A stretch of 32,745 nucleotides of DNA from a virus: positions 4,870 to 37,614 of IMG/VR virus record IMGVR_UViG_3300030390_001165; one strand, given 5' to 3'. This document shows positions 1 to 8,505 of this stretch, piece by piece. A program made the translations under genes and the position numbers. The notes under the pieces are model-generated. The model worked only from the letters and a program-made list of their open reading frames with translations. It did no database searches and was not told the origin of the DNA. Numbering within the stretch: the stretch's first letter is position 1; every line of letters begins with the position of its first letter.

Positions 1-1494
1 CGTCCAAAATCTGAACTTGCATATAGAGTTCCAGCTTCTAAATTCACTAGAAAGAAAATTACAACAAACGAAAAGCTAGAAGACTTAGAAGGTTTAGATA
101 CAACTATAGACTGGAAAAACACAGGTGATAATAGTTATGATGGTGAAAAACTAAAACTACTAGTACATGATGAGAGTGGTAAATGGGAAAGACCCGATAA
201 TATTTTAAATAACTGGCGAGTTACCAAAACATGTTTACGATTAGGTAGTAGAATTATAGGTAAATGTATGATGGGCTCAACATCAAATTCATTAGACAAG
301 GGTGGAGAAAACTTCAAAAAACTATACAACGCATCAGACGTTAATAAGCGAAACAGAAATGGACAGACAGCATCTGGTCTATATTCTCTTTTTATCCCAA
401 TGGAGTGGAACTACGAAGGATTTATTGATGAACACGGCAGTCCAGTCTTCGATAGTCCAGACCATGATGTCTTTGACCCACACGGAGAGTTAATAGATGT
501 AGGTGTTGTAGACAATTGGCAGAATGAAGCTGATGGTTTAAAAGGTGATCAAGATGCGTTAAACGAATTTTATAGACAGTTTCCAAGAACTACAGAGCAT
601 GCGTTTAGAGACGAGGCTAGTAATAGTATATTTAACTTAGTTAAACTATATGAACAGATAGATTACAACGAGGAAACTAGAGCTACAGTAAACATTGGTA
701 GTTTTCAATGGGTGAATGGCGTTAAAGATACAAGCGTTATATTTTATCCAGATCCAAAAGGTAGATTTAAAGTAAGCTGGGTACCACCAACAAACCTACA
801 AAATAGAGTTATAGTTAAAAATGGTGTTAGACATCCAGGTAATGAACACATGGGTTCTTTTGGTTGTGATAGTTACGATATATCAGGAACTGTAGACGGT
901 AAAGGTTCTAAAGGTGCTTTACATGGGTTAACAAAGTTTAGTATGGAAGACGCACCAGCTAACACGTTTTTCTTAGAATACTTAGCAAGGCCACAAACCG
1001 CAGAGATGTTCTTTGAAGACGTTCTAATGGCATTAGTATTTTATGGGATGCCTATACTCGCAGAAAATAATAAACCTCGTCTATTGTATTATTTAAGAAG
1101 ACGTGGTTACAGAGGTTACAGTATGAATAGACCTGATAAAGTATGGAACAAATTATCTGTAGCAGAAAAAGAAATAGGTGGTATACCAAATTCAAGTGAA
1201 GATATAAAACAAGCTCACGCTGCAGCTATTGAAATGTATATACAAGGTCATGTAGGTATGGCACAAGATGGTACTTTTGGAAATTGTTATTTTAATGAAC
1301 TACTAAATGACTGGGCAAAATTTGACATTAACAAAAGAACAAAGCATGATGCGTCTATTAGTTCTGGTTTAGCCATAATGGCAAACAACAGACATCTTTA
1401 TAGACCAAATGCTAAAGTAGAAAAACCAAAACTAAATATAAGTATTGCTAAGTACGAAAACAAAGGCAATACATCTAAATTAATTAAAAAATAA
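1..1494 (+). CDS. terL: Terminase large subunit, C-terminal part (5' end outside window)
   Basis: This is the packaging motor subunit that pumps phage DNA into the procapsid and cuts it. The frame is open from base 1, so the N-terminal Walker ATPase motifs lie upstream and are not seen; an internal ATG at 268 is not a credible start. Counting from base 1 (497 residues), MMGST at about 90-94 looks like the end of the ATPase domain (coupling motif). A RuvC/RNase H-like nuclease domain follows: GCDSYDISGTVDG holds the first likely metal-binding Asp (D290), and KHDASISSGLA near 449-459 gives the third acidic position (D450). The stop TAA is two bases before the portal ATG, as in terL-portal operons. 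The family call rests on motif recognition and gene order. Confidence 0.88.
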   Translation, partial: RPKSELAYRVPASKFTRKKITTNEKLEDLEGLDTTIDWKNTGDNSYDGEKLKLLVHDESGKWERPDNILNNWRVTKTCLRLGSRIIGKCMMGSTSNSLDKGGENFKKLYNASDVNKRNRNGQTASGLYSLFIPMEWNYEGFIDEHGSPVFDSPDHDVFDPHGELIDVGVVDNWQNEADGLKGDQDALNEFYRQFPRTTEHAFRDEASNSIFNLVKLYEQIDYNEETRATVNIGSFQWVNGVKDTSVIFYPDPKGRFKVSWVPPTNLQNRVIVKNGVRHPGNEHMGSFGCDSYDISGTVDGKGSKGALHGLTKFSMEDAPANTFFLEYLARPQTAEMFFEDVLMALVFYGMPILAENNKPRLLYYLRRRGYRGYSMNRPDKVWNKLSVAEKEIGGIPNSSEDIKQAHAAAIEMYIQGHVGMAQDGTFGNCYFNELLNDWAKFDINKRTKHDASISSGLAIMANNRHLYRPNAKVEKPKLNISIAKYENKGNTSKLIKK

Positions 1495-1496
1495 AT

Positions 1497-3905
1497 ATGA
1501 TTGTAAAAAGTTATTTTCCTTCTCAAGTTGTTAGTGATGTGGAGAAGATGAGCTATGATTACGGTTTAAAAGTTGCTAAAGCTATTGAAGCTGAGTGGTT
1601 TCATACTGAAAGAGGTAGCAATAGGTATAAAACAAACCACAACAACTTTCACGAACTTAGATTATATGCTAGGGGTGAGCAATCAATACAAAAGTATAAG
1701 GACGAGTTATCTATAAACGGTGATTTGTCCTATCTTAATTTAGACTGGAAACCAGTGCCTATCATACCTAAGTTTGTTGATATAGTTGTAAACGGTATTT
1801 CAGAAAGAACTTATGATATAAAAGCTTATTCTCAAGACGAATATGGAGTAAGCAAAAGAACTGCATATATGGAGTCTATTATAAAAGATATGCAGACTAA
1901 GGAGCTAAACGATTATGTTAACAATGCTTTTGGTATTAACTTGTATGAGAATGATCCAGAAGTTTTACCAGAAACTCAAGAAGAGTTAGATCTTCATATG
2001 CAGTTAACATACAAGCAAGCTGTAGAAATAGCAGAAGAACAAGCTCTTAATGTTTTAATGGAAGGTAGCGATTACGAGTTAATAAAGAAAAGATTTTACT
2101 ACGACTTAACAGTATTAGGTATTGGAGCTGTAAAAACTAGTTTCAATACATCTGAAGGTGTTGTTATTGATTATGTTGATCCAGCTGATTTAGTATATTC
2201 ATATACTGAGTCTCCATATTTTGATGATATATATTACGTAGGTGAAGTTAAAAATATACCTATTAACGAGCTTTCTAAACAATTTCCACATCTAACTCAA
2301 GAAGACTTAGAAGACATAGTTAAAAACAAGTATTACGACAAGACTAATTATAATCAAGGTTATAATGATGCTGAACAAGATAGTAACAAAGTTCAAGTTT
2401 TATATTTTAATTATAAAACATATATGAACGAAGTTTATAAGGTAAAAGAAACTGGTAGCGGTGCTGATAAAATACTAGCAAAAGACGATAGCTTTAATCC
2501 ACCAGAAGATGCTGATAACTTTGGCAAGCTACAAAGATCAATAGAGTGCTTGTACGATGGTGCTTTAGTATTAGGAACTGGTAAGTTGTTGAAGTGGGAA
2601 ATGGCTAAAAACATGATGAGACCTAAAAGTGATTTTACTAAGGTTAAAATGAATTATGCTATTGTTGCTCCACGTATGTACAAGGGTCGTATTGAATCCT
2701 TAGTACAGCGTATCACCGGTTTTGCCGATATGATACAGTTAACACATTTGAAATTACAACAAGTGTTATCACGTATGGTGCCAGATGGTGTTTACTTAGA
2801 TGCTGACGGTTTAGCTGAAATAGATTTAGGTAATGGAACAAACTATAATCCACAAGAAGCGTTAAACATGTTTTTCCAAACAGGTTCTGTTATAGGTAGA
2901 TCATTTACTTCTGAAGGTGATATGAATCCAGGTAAAATACCTATACAAGAAATAACTAGTGGAAGTGGTGGTAATAAAATGCAGGCGTTGATTGGTAATT
3001 ACAATTATTATCTACAAATGATTAGAGACGTAACCGGATTAAACGAAGCTAGAGATGGTAGTACACCTGATAAAAACGCTTTAGTAGGTGTGCAAAAATT
3101 AGCAGCAGCTAACAGCAATACAGCTACAAGACACATATTACAGTCTGGTTTGTTTTTAACAAAAGAAGTAGCTGGGTGTTTGTCACTTAGAATATCTGAC
3201 ATACTAGAATATTCACCAACAGCTAATGCTTTTGTACAACAAATAGGTGCTCATAACGTTGCTACGCTTGAGGAAATGTCTGAACTTCATCTTTATGACT
3301 TTGGTATATTTATTGAGTTAATGCCTGATGAAGAAGAAAAAGCAATGCTTGAAAACAATATACAGATGTCTATTCAACAACAAAGTCTTGACATTGAAGA
3401 TGCTATTGACATTAGAGAAATTAAAAATCTAAAACTTGCAAATCAAATATTAAAACTTAGAAGAGTTAAAAAGCAACAAAGAGATCAACAAGCTCAACAG
3501 CAGAATATACAAGCGCAAGCTCAAGCTAATATGCAAACTCAACAAGCTGCTGCTCAAATGGAAATACAAAAAGACCAAGCTAAAGCACAAACACAAGCAC
3601 AGCTTGAACAAATGAAGATGCAATTTGACATGCAGAAACAAGCTCAAGAAGTTGAATACAAAAAACAACTTATGCAGTTAGAGTTTCAAATGAACATGCA
3701 ACTGAAAAGTGTAGAGGTTGATGGTCAAAAATCAAAAGAAAAAGAAAAAGAAGATCGTAAAGACGAAAGAACTAGAATACAAGCGTCACAACAAAGTGAG
3801 CTTATAGATCAAAGAAAAAGTGAAAAAGCACCTAAAAACTTTGAGTCTGCAGGTAATGATATACTAGGCAGCGGATTCAATTTAGGTAGTTTTGATCCAA
3901 GATAA
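1497..3905 (+). CDS. Portal protein (802 aa) with Gln/Ala-rich C-terminal barrel
   Basis: This is the dodecameric ring at the capsid vertex through which DNA enters and leaves. It lies directly after terL and before the scaffold and capsid genes, the standard position. The N-terminal half contains the stretch LDWKPVPIIPKFVDIVVNGI (about 81-100), which I recognise from portal proteins of uncultured marine phages. The central part is mixed alpha/beta. Residues from about 655 to 740 are a helical, Gln/Ala/Met/Lys-rich repeat-like stretch, followed by a basic/acidic segment (KEKEKEDRKDERTR). Its composition suggests a long C-terminal helical barrel reaching into the capsid, as in the P22 portal; that comparison is inference. 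The start is the first ATG after the terL stop and has no Shine-Dalgarno sequence. Confidence 0.87.
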   Translation: MIVKSYFPSQVVSDVEKMSYDYGLKVAKAIEAEWFHTERGSNRYKTNHNNFHELRLYARGEQSIQKYKDELSINGDLSYLNLDWKPVPIIPKFVDIVVNGISERTYDIKAYSQDEYGVSKRTAYMESIIKDMQTKELNDYVNNAFGINLYENDPEVLPETQEELDLHMQLTYKQAVEIAEEQALNVLMEGSDYELIKKRFYYDLTVLGIGAVKTSFNTSEGVVIDYVDPADLVYSYTESPYFDDIYYVGEVKNIPINELSKQFPHLTQEDLEDIVKNKYYDKTNYNQGYNDAEQDSNKVQVLYFNYKTYMNEVYKVKETGSGADKILAKDDSFNPPEDADNFGKLQRSIECLYDGALVLGTGKLLKWEMAKNMMRPKSDFTKVKMNYAIVAPRMYKGRIESLVQRITGFADMIQLTHLKLQQVLSRMVPDGVYLDADGLAEIDLGNGTNYNPQEALNMFFQTGSVIGRSFTSEGDMNPGKIPIQEITSGSGGNKMQALIGNYNYYLQMIRDVTGLNEARDGSTPDKNALVGVQKLAAANSNTATRHILQSGLFLTKEVAGCLSLRISDILEYSPTANAFVQQIGAHNVATLEEMSELHLYDFGIFIELMPDEEEKAMLENNIQMSIQQQSLDIEDAIDIREIKNLKLANQILKLRRVKKQQRDQQAQQQNIQAQAQANMQTQQAAAQMEIQKDQAKAQTQAQLEQMKMQFDMQKQAQEVEYKKQLMQLEFQMNMQLKSVEVDGQKSKEKEKEDRKDERTRIQASQQSELIDQRKSEKAPKNFESAGNDILGSGFNLGSFDPR

Positions 3906-3933
3906 AAATTATTAACTATTATTATATTATATT
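3906..3933 (+). promoter_or_regulatory. AT-only leader before the scaffold-like gene
   Basis: The 28-base gap between portal and the next gene is almost pure A/T and ends in ATTATATTATATTATGG. The same leader, with the same first codons (ATGGCAAAAAA), recurs at 6723-6746 before the 273-residue gene. It may be a promoter or a translation enhancer for a host that does not use Shine-Dalgarno pairing. There is no clear -35/-10 pair, so the role is open. Confidence 0.3.
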
Positions 3934-5124
3934 ATGGCAAAAAAGAAAAAACAAGAAGTAGTCGAAAAGGCTGCTGAAGACAACGTAACAAAAGTTGATC
4001 TTAAAAAAACAAATCAAGATGACGGAGTCATCAAAGTAAATTTAGACAAACCACCAACACCAAAAGAAAATGAAACCACAGAAGAAGTTACAAAAGATAA
4101 CGCTGACGATAACAGAGTGGTTGAACTCGTTGAGGATGCCGACACCACAGAAAAACAAGAAGAAGTACAACCGGAAGCTGAAACACAAGAAACTCCAGTA
4201 TTAGAAGAAGTTACTGAAGAAGATGTTAAAGAACAAGTAGACAACTTAGAAGAAGAAGCTCAAGCAGCTATGTTAGAGTCTCAAGAGACTGGCAAAGCTT
4301 TACCTGAGAATTTACAAAAAGTTGTAGATTTTATGGAAGAAACTGGTGGTACACTAGAAGATTACGTACGTCTTAATCAAGACTATTCTAGTTATGATGA
4401 CATGGCAGTTCTTAGGGAATACTACAAACAAACAAAATCTCACTTAACAGATGATGAAATTAGTTTTCTAATGGAAGACTCTTTCTCATACGATGATGAT
4501 GTTGATGAAGAGAGAGAGATTAAGAAAAAGAAAATAGCGTTAAAAGAGCAAGTTGCCAACGCTAAAAGCCACCTAGACGGGCAAAAGTCTAAGTACTATG
4601 AAGAAATTAAGGCTGGTTCTAGGTTAACTACCGAACAACAAAAAGCTGTAAACTTCTTTAATAGATACAACAAAGAGTCGGAAGAGACTAATAAGATAGC
4701 GGAAAAACAAACTAACACTTTTAAATTAAAAACTAAAGAAGTTTTTAACGATAAATTCAAAGGTTTTGAATACAACGTCGGAGATAAGAGATATAGGTTT
4801 AATGTGAAAAATGCTAATGAAGTTAAAGAAACTCAAGGTGATATTAATAATTTTGTCAAGAAGTTCTTGAATAAAAATAATGAAATGTCAGATGCCAAAG
4901 GTTATCATAAATCTTTATTTACAGCAATGAATCCCGACGCTATTGCTAATCACTTTTATGAACAAGGAAAAACTGATGCTATGAAAGATAGTGTTGCTAA
5001 GGCTAAAAACGTAAGTATGGATCCTAGGCAATCATTTTCTAACGATAACACAAGTGGTCCAAAAGTAAGAGTGCTTAACGATGACACTTCTCCAGCTTTT
5101 AAATTTAAAATTAAAAACAAATAA
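3934..5124 (+). CDS. Scaffold-like head assembly protein (396 aa)
   Basis: Probably the internal scaffold that guides capsid assembly and then leaves. The support is position, between portal and major capsid protein, and composition. The N-terminus is Lys-rich (MAKKKKQEVVEK). Residues about 40-130 are highly acidic and low in complexity (repeated EE, VTEE and ETQE). The middle is predicted helical and coiled-coil-like (EEREIKKKKIALKEQ), and the C-terminus ends in a basic KFKIKNK tail, a place where scaffolds often contact the capsid protein. There are almost no Cys or Trp residues. I see no protease catalytic motif, so a protease-scaffold fusion looks unlikely. An alternative is a capsid-associated structural protein. 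Confidence 0.65.
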   Translation: MAKKKKQEVVEKAAEDNVTKVDLKKTNQDDGVIKVNLDKPPTPKENETTEEVTKDNADDNRVVELVEDADTTEKQEEVQPEAETQETPVLEEVTEEDVKEQVDNLEEEAQAAMLESQETGKALPENLQKVVDFMEETGGTLEDYVRLNQDYSSYDDMAVLREYYKQTKSHLTDDEISFLMEDSFSYDDDVDEEREIKKKKIALKEQVANAKSHLDGQKSKYYEEIKAGSRLTTEQQKAVNFFNRYNKESEETNKIAEKQTNTFKLKTKEVFNDKFKGFEYNVGDKRYRFNVKNANEVKETQGDINNFVKKFLNKNNEMSDAKGYHKSLFTAMNPDAIANHFYEQGKTDAMKDSVAKAKNVSMDPRQSFSNDNTSGPKVRVLNDDTSPAFKFKIKNK

Positions 5125-5149
5125 ATAACTAATTTAAAAAAACAAAATT

Positions 5150-6673
5150 ATGGCAATTAATGGAGGTGATAATTTGAACAGTGTACCTGCTCCAAGAAAG
5201 CAAACACTTAATACAAATTATCTAGATTTTACTGGAACTGCGAACTCGTGGGGACAACAATATTTACCAGATCTTATGGAAAAAGAAGCTGAAGTTTTCG
5301 GACCGAGAACTATTTCAGGATTTCTTTCACAAGTAGGAGCTGAAGAGGCAATGCAATCTGATCAGGTTGTATGGTCTGAGCAAGGAAGACTACATTTATC
5401 TTACAAAGGTAAAATAATTTCAGGAAGTGGTGGTACTACTGGTGCTACTGCGGTAAACGGACAAGCTCCTTGTACTATAACAATAGAAAAAGACATTGAT
5501 GGTAATGCTCTTCATTCTAATGGTCACGGTATTAGAGTTAATGATCTAGTTATCGTTTCTGATTCTACAAATGGTATCGTTAAATGTTTAGTTACAGGTA
5601 CTGCAGCTACTACTATTAACGTATTACCTTACAACAGAGGTGCTGCTACTTTATCTGCTTCTGCTACGGCTGAATCAGTACGTGTATTAGTTTTTGGATC
5701 TGAGTATGGTAAAGGACAATCTTACGTTTCTGCTACAGCTACAACTGCTTCAGATACAAGAGGTGCTAATGAGCCAAGATTCACAACTTTTACTAACAAG
5801 CCGATTATTATGAAAGATTACTACGAAGTATCAGGTTCTGATACATCTAGAATTGGATGGGTTGAAGTATCTGCTGAAAGTGGACAATCAGGTTACTTAT
5901 GGTACTTGAAAGCTGAAGCTGATACTAGAGCTCGTTTTAATGATTACATTGAAATGGCAATGCTAGAAAGTGAACTTAATGACGGTTCTTCTGTTCTTGA
6001 TGGTGCTACAGATTATATAGCTGGATCTGCTTCTGGTGATGGAACTGTAGGTACTGAAGGTTTATTCGCTGCTATCGAATCAAGAGGTAACGTAACTACT
6101 GGTGTAACTGGTGTTAATGCTGCTACTGATTTAGCTGAATTTGATGCTATCTTAGCTGAGTTTGATAAGCAAGGTGCTATTGAAGAATACATGATGTTTG
6201 TTAACAGATCTACTAGCTTAGCTATGGACGATATGTTAGCTTCAATGAATTCTTACGGAGCTGGAGGTACTTCTTACGGAGTATTTAACAATTCTGAAGA
6301 TATGGCATTAAACTTAGGTTTCACTGGTTTCAGAAGAGGATCTTACGACTTTTACAAGTCTGACTTTAGATACCTAAATGACTTAGCTACTAGAGGTGCT
6401 ATCAACGCACAATCTTCTGCTAATGCAATTAGAGGTGTCATGATTCCTGCTGGTACTTCTTCAGTTTATGATCAAACTGTTGGACAAAGTATGAAGAGAC
6501 CTTTCTTACATGTTCGTTATAGAGCTTCACAAACTGATGACCGAAGAATGAAAACTTGGGTTACTGGTTCTGTTGGTGCTGCTACAACAGCTTTAGATGC
6601 AATGCAATTACACTTCTTAACTGAAAGATGTTTAATTACACAAGGTGCTAACAATTTCATGTTAATGAAATAA
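5150..6673 (+). CDS. Major capsid protein (507 aa)
   Basis: The main shell protein, assumed to have the HK97 fold. It follows the scaffold-like gene and is followed by a strong terminator. The N-terminal segment LDFTGTANSWGQQYLPDLME (about 24-43) and the later GWVEVSAESGQSGYLWYLKA (about 237-256) are stretches I recognise from capsid proteins of uncultured marine phages; the latter runs into TRARFNDYIEMAMLE. An inserted beta-rich segment at about 85-185 (GTTGATAVNG...) may be a surface domain. Codon use looks different from the neighbours: TAC, TTC and AAC are frequent where adjacent genes prefer TAT, TTT and AAT, which fits very high expression. No N-terminal cleavage site or protease gene is evident in the window. 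Confidence 0.87.
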   Translation: MAINGGDNLNSVPAPRKQTLNTNYLDFTGTANSWGQQYLPDLMEKEAEVFGPRTISGFLSQVGAEEAMQSDQVVWSEQGRLHLSYKGKIISGSGGTTGATAVNGQAPCTITIEKDIDGNALHSNGHGIRVNDLVIVSDSTNGIVKCLVTGTAATTINVLPYNRGAATLSASATAESVRVLVFGSEYGKGQSYVSATATTASDTRGANEPRFTTFTNKPIIMKDYYEVSGSDTSRIGWVEVSAESGQSGYLWYLKAEADTRARFNDYIEMAMLESELNDGSSVLDGATDYIAGSASGDGTVGTEGLFAAIESRGNVTTGVTGVNAATDLAEFDAILAEFDKQGAIEEYMMFVNRSTSLAMDDMLASMNSYGAGGTSYGVFNNSEDMALNLGFTGFRRGSYDFYKSDFRYLNDLATRGAINAQSSANAIRGVMIPAGTSSVYDQTVGQSMKRPFLHVRYRASQTDDRRMKTWVTGSVGAATTALDAMQLHFLTERCLITQGANNFMLMK

Positions 6674-6686
6674 GCACTGTTTATTA

Positions 6687-6722
6687 TAAAGAACCGGGGC
6701 TTCGGCCTCGGTCCTTTTATTT
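6687..6722 (+). terminator. Rho-independent terminator after the capsid gene
   Basis: ACCGGGGC (6693-6700) pairs with GCCTCGGT (6705-6712) over eight base pairs with one G-U wobble, closed by a TTCG tetraloop (6701-6704). The stem can extend outward, after one mismatch, through AAAG/CTTTT. A T-rich run (CCTTTTATTTATT) follows directly. The GC-rich stem stands out sharply in the AT-rich surroundings. It probably stops or attenuates the capsid transcript, setting the capsid gene apart in dosage from the genes after it. Confidence 0.85.
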
Positions 6723-6746
6723 ATTAATTTTATTATATATTATATT
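6723..6746 (+). promoter_or_regulatory. AT-only leader after the capsid terminator
   Basis: The bases between the terminator and the next ATG are nearly all A/T (ATTATATATTATATTATGG) and closely match the leader before 3934. Because transcription is probably weakened by the hairpin just upstream, a new late promoter here is plausible. No Bacteroidota -33 TTTG element is clear in this short stretch. Confidence 0.3.
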
Positions 6747-7568
6747 ATGGCAAAAAAACAAACAAAAGCCTCATACCAAGGAGATCCTGGTGATGAGCAT
6801 ATAGAAAAAGTAGCACCGGTTATGGAAACACCAAAACCTAAAAAAACAACTTGGGAATTAAAAGATAGAGTTTACCATTTAACAGGTAACAAAAAACCTT
6901 TAACATATATGTTGAAAAGTTCTAACGTATATTGGTTTGACGAAGCAAAAGGTTATGAAAGAGAATTAAAATATTGTCAAAATCAAAGAACACCTTTTGT
7001 TGACGAAATGAAAGGAGATCAAAGATTAGATCATGTTATTTTTAGAAATGGCTCTTTATTTGTTGAAAAATCTAAAACAGTATTACAGAAAATGTTATCT
7101 GTATATCACCCTCACAAAAATAAAGTTTACACTGAACATCAACCTATCGTTGAAGCTGCAAGCGAGTTAGATATGCTAGAGTTACAAGCTGATGCAATTG
7201 TAGCAGCAAGAGATCTAGACATAGATATGATGGAAGCAATAATGAGAGTAGAGATTGGTTCTGAAGTGTCTAGGATGAGTTCTAAGGAACTTAAAAGAGA
7301 TTTGCTTGTATATGCAAGAAACAATCCAGACTTATTCTTAGAACTGTTGGAAGATGATAACGTACAGCTTAGAAACTTTGGTATAAAAGCAACTGAAAAT
7401 GGTATTCTAAAATTATCATCTGATAATAGAACTTTTTCATGGGCTACTAATGGTAGAAAACTACTAAATGTTCCATTTGATGAGCACCCATACTCAGCTT
7501 TAGCCGCTTGGTTTAAAACTGATGAAGGTATGGAAATCTATACAAATATAGAAAAGCAATTAAAATAA
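6747..7568 (+). CDS. Unknown phage head-region protein (273 aa)
   Basis: I do not know a function. Residues 1-35 are basic and disordered-looking (MAKKQTKASYQGD...). Residues about 38-110 form a mixed domain (PLTYMLKSSNVYWFDE, VIFRNGSLFV). An acidic helical segment (ASELDMLELQADAIVAARDL) at about 134-153 follows. The last 70 residues (NFGIKATENGILKLS...FSWATNGRKLL...PYSALAAWFKTDEG) look like a compact second domain. The general pattern, YWFDE then KGYERELKYCQNQRTPF, is one I recall from capsid-adjacent hypothetical proteins in marine phages. The gene sits between two GC-rich hairpins and so may be a separate expression unit. Capsid decoration, head completion or DNA-binding roles are all possible. 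Confidence 0.6.
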   Translation: MAKKQTKASYQGDPGDEHIEKVAPVMETPKPKKTTWELKDRVYHLTGNKKPLTYMLKSSNVYWFDEAKGYERELKYCQNQRTPFVDEMKGDQRLDHVIFRNGSLFVEKSKTVLQKMLSVYHPHKNKVYTEHQPIVEAASELDMLELQADAIVAARDLDIDMMEAIMRVEIGSEVSRMSSKELKRDLLVYARNNPDLFLELLEDDNVQLRNFGIKATENGILKLSSDNRTFSWATNGRKLLNVPFDEHPYSALAAWFKTDEGMEIYTNIEKQLK

Positions 7569-7575
7569 TCAAACT

Positions 7576-7611
7576 GTAGAAGCGGTCGCTCTACGGGGCG
7601 ACTGCCACTAC
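7576..7611 (+). other. GC-rich hairpin between two genes
   Basis: GCGGTCGC (7582-7589) pairs with GCGACTGC (7598-7605) over eight base pairs with one wobble, around the loop TCTACGGG. Beyond a two-by-two internal loop, GTAG (7576-7579) pairs with CTAC (7608-7611). What follows is TAAAAAATTT, so there is no proper U tract and it is not a textbook terminator. It may be a weak terminator, an mRNA stabiliser, or a leader structure controlling the 54-residue gene 13 bases downstream. Confidence 0.6.
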
Positions 7612-7624
7612 TAAAAAATTTAAA

Positions 7625-7789
7625 ATGAAATCAAAGGGACTAGGAGATTCAGTAGAAAAATTTACATCAGTAACAGGTATAAAATCATTAACACAATATT
7701 TAAACAAGCAAGGTGTGTTTGGTAAAAAAGGTTGCAATTGTAATAAAAGAAAAGAAACGTTAAACAAAGCGTTTCCTTATAAAAAATAA
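7625..7789 (+). CDS. Small Cys-motif phage protein (54 aa)
   Basis: A short gene filling the gap between the hairpin and the next gene, with ATG at 7625 and TAA at 7787-7789. The protein begins MKSKGLGDSVEKFTSVTGIK and ends with GCNCNKRKETLNKAFPYKK. I recognise this layout (GLGD..EKFT..TGIK, then C-x-C-x-x-RKE.LN..FPYK) from small hypothetical proteins in many marine phages and some Bacteroidota, so it is very likely a real gene. The two cysteines at positions 37 and 39 beside Lys/Arg residues could bind a metal or nucleic acid, though two Cys alone would need a dimer or extra ligands. It stops five bases before the next start. The function is unknown. Confidence 0.82.
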   Translation: MKSKGLGDSVEKFTSVTGIKSLTQYLNKQGVFGKKGCNCNKRKETLNKAFPYKK

Positions 7790-7794
7790 AAAAA

Positions 7795-8502
7795 ATGGTT
7801 AACGTAGACACAGTATATCAAAGAGTTTTAGCTTTAGCTAATAAAGAACAAAGAGGTTATATAACACCACAAGAGTTTAATCTATTTGCAAACCAAGCGC
7901 AAATGGAAACCTTTGAGCAATATTTTTATGACGTTAATCAATATGGTAGAGGACCTGGTAATAGTACAGAGTACTCTGATATGTTAGACATTTTAGACGA
8001 AAAGATTTCTTTGTTTAAAAAACAAAAAGTATTAACAACAATAAGCTCCGCTGCACAGCTTTATAATTTACCTGACAATTGTTATAGGTTAGGTACTTTA
8101 AGTTATAGAGGAAGAGAGGTTGAAGAGCTTGACGCTAAAGAATTAATGTACGTGTCAGCATCTCCACTAGCAAAACCAACAGCTAGAAGACCTGTTTATA
8201 CAAGATACGAAAATCAATCAGGCAACGATATGTTAGAAGTATTTCCAAAAAATCTACTTGGTGGTACTATAGTCGCTACATACGTAAAACAACCAGAAAA
8301 AGTTTATTGGGGTTACAATGTTATTGGTAGTAATGCACTTCACGATGCTACTAACTCAAAGCACTTTGAATTACATAGATCAGAAGAGCATGCTTTAGTT
8401 GTTAAGATATTAGCTTACGCTGGTATAACTTTAAACAAACCAGGTTTAATGCAAATAGGACAACAGCTAGATCAATTAAAAGAACAAAAAGAAAAACAAT
8501 AA
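7795..8502 (+). CDS. Head-tail connector or ring-type protein (235 aa)
   Basis: Probably the first adaptor below the portal. The evidence is position, downstream of the capsid gene and immediately before a second connector-type gene, and the N-terminal pattern DTVYQRVLALANKEQRGYIT followed by PQEFNLFANQAQ, which I associate with connector-like structural genes of marine Bacteroidota phages. The N-terminal half is helical (bundle-like); the middle is beta-rich (TTISSAAQLYNLPDNCYRLG), with a second beta segment near VFPKNLLGGTIVATYVKQPE. The C-terminal tail is helical and charged (QLDQLKEQKEKQ). No enzyme motifs are seen. A gp4-like or crAss-type ring role is an analogy, not shown by the sequence. 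Confidence 0.6.
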   Translation: MVNVDTVYQRVLALANKEQRGYITPQEFNLFANQAQMETFEQYFYDVNQYGRGPGNSTEYSDMLDILDEKISLFKKQKVLTTISSAAQLYNLPDNCYRLGTLSYRGREVEELDAKELMYVSASPLAKPTARRPVYTRYENQSGNDMLEVFPKNLLGGTIVATYVKQPEKVYWGYNVIGSNALHDATNSKHFELHRSEEHALVVKILAYAGITLNKPGLMQIGQQLDQLKEQKEKQ

Positions 8503-8505
8503 TAA

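Noticed and set aside
268-1494. ATG at 268 as the start of a complete 408-residue gene
   Set aside because: The frame is open back to base 1 with terminase-like sequence, so the gene continues beyond the left edge.
3450-3668. A Leu/Phe/Ser-rich reverse frame opposite the portal C-terminus, looking like a membrane protein
   Set aside because: It is the complement of Gln/Lys-rich codons (TTG, TTT, CTT on the other strand), an artefact of composition.
7576-7611. Hairpin called as a tRNA or a full rho-independent terminator
   Set aside because: It is too short for a tRNA with no cloverleaf arms, and no U tract follows the stem.
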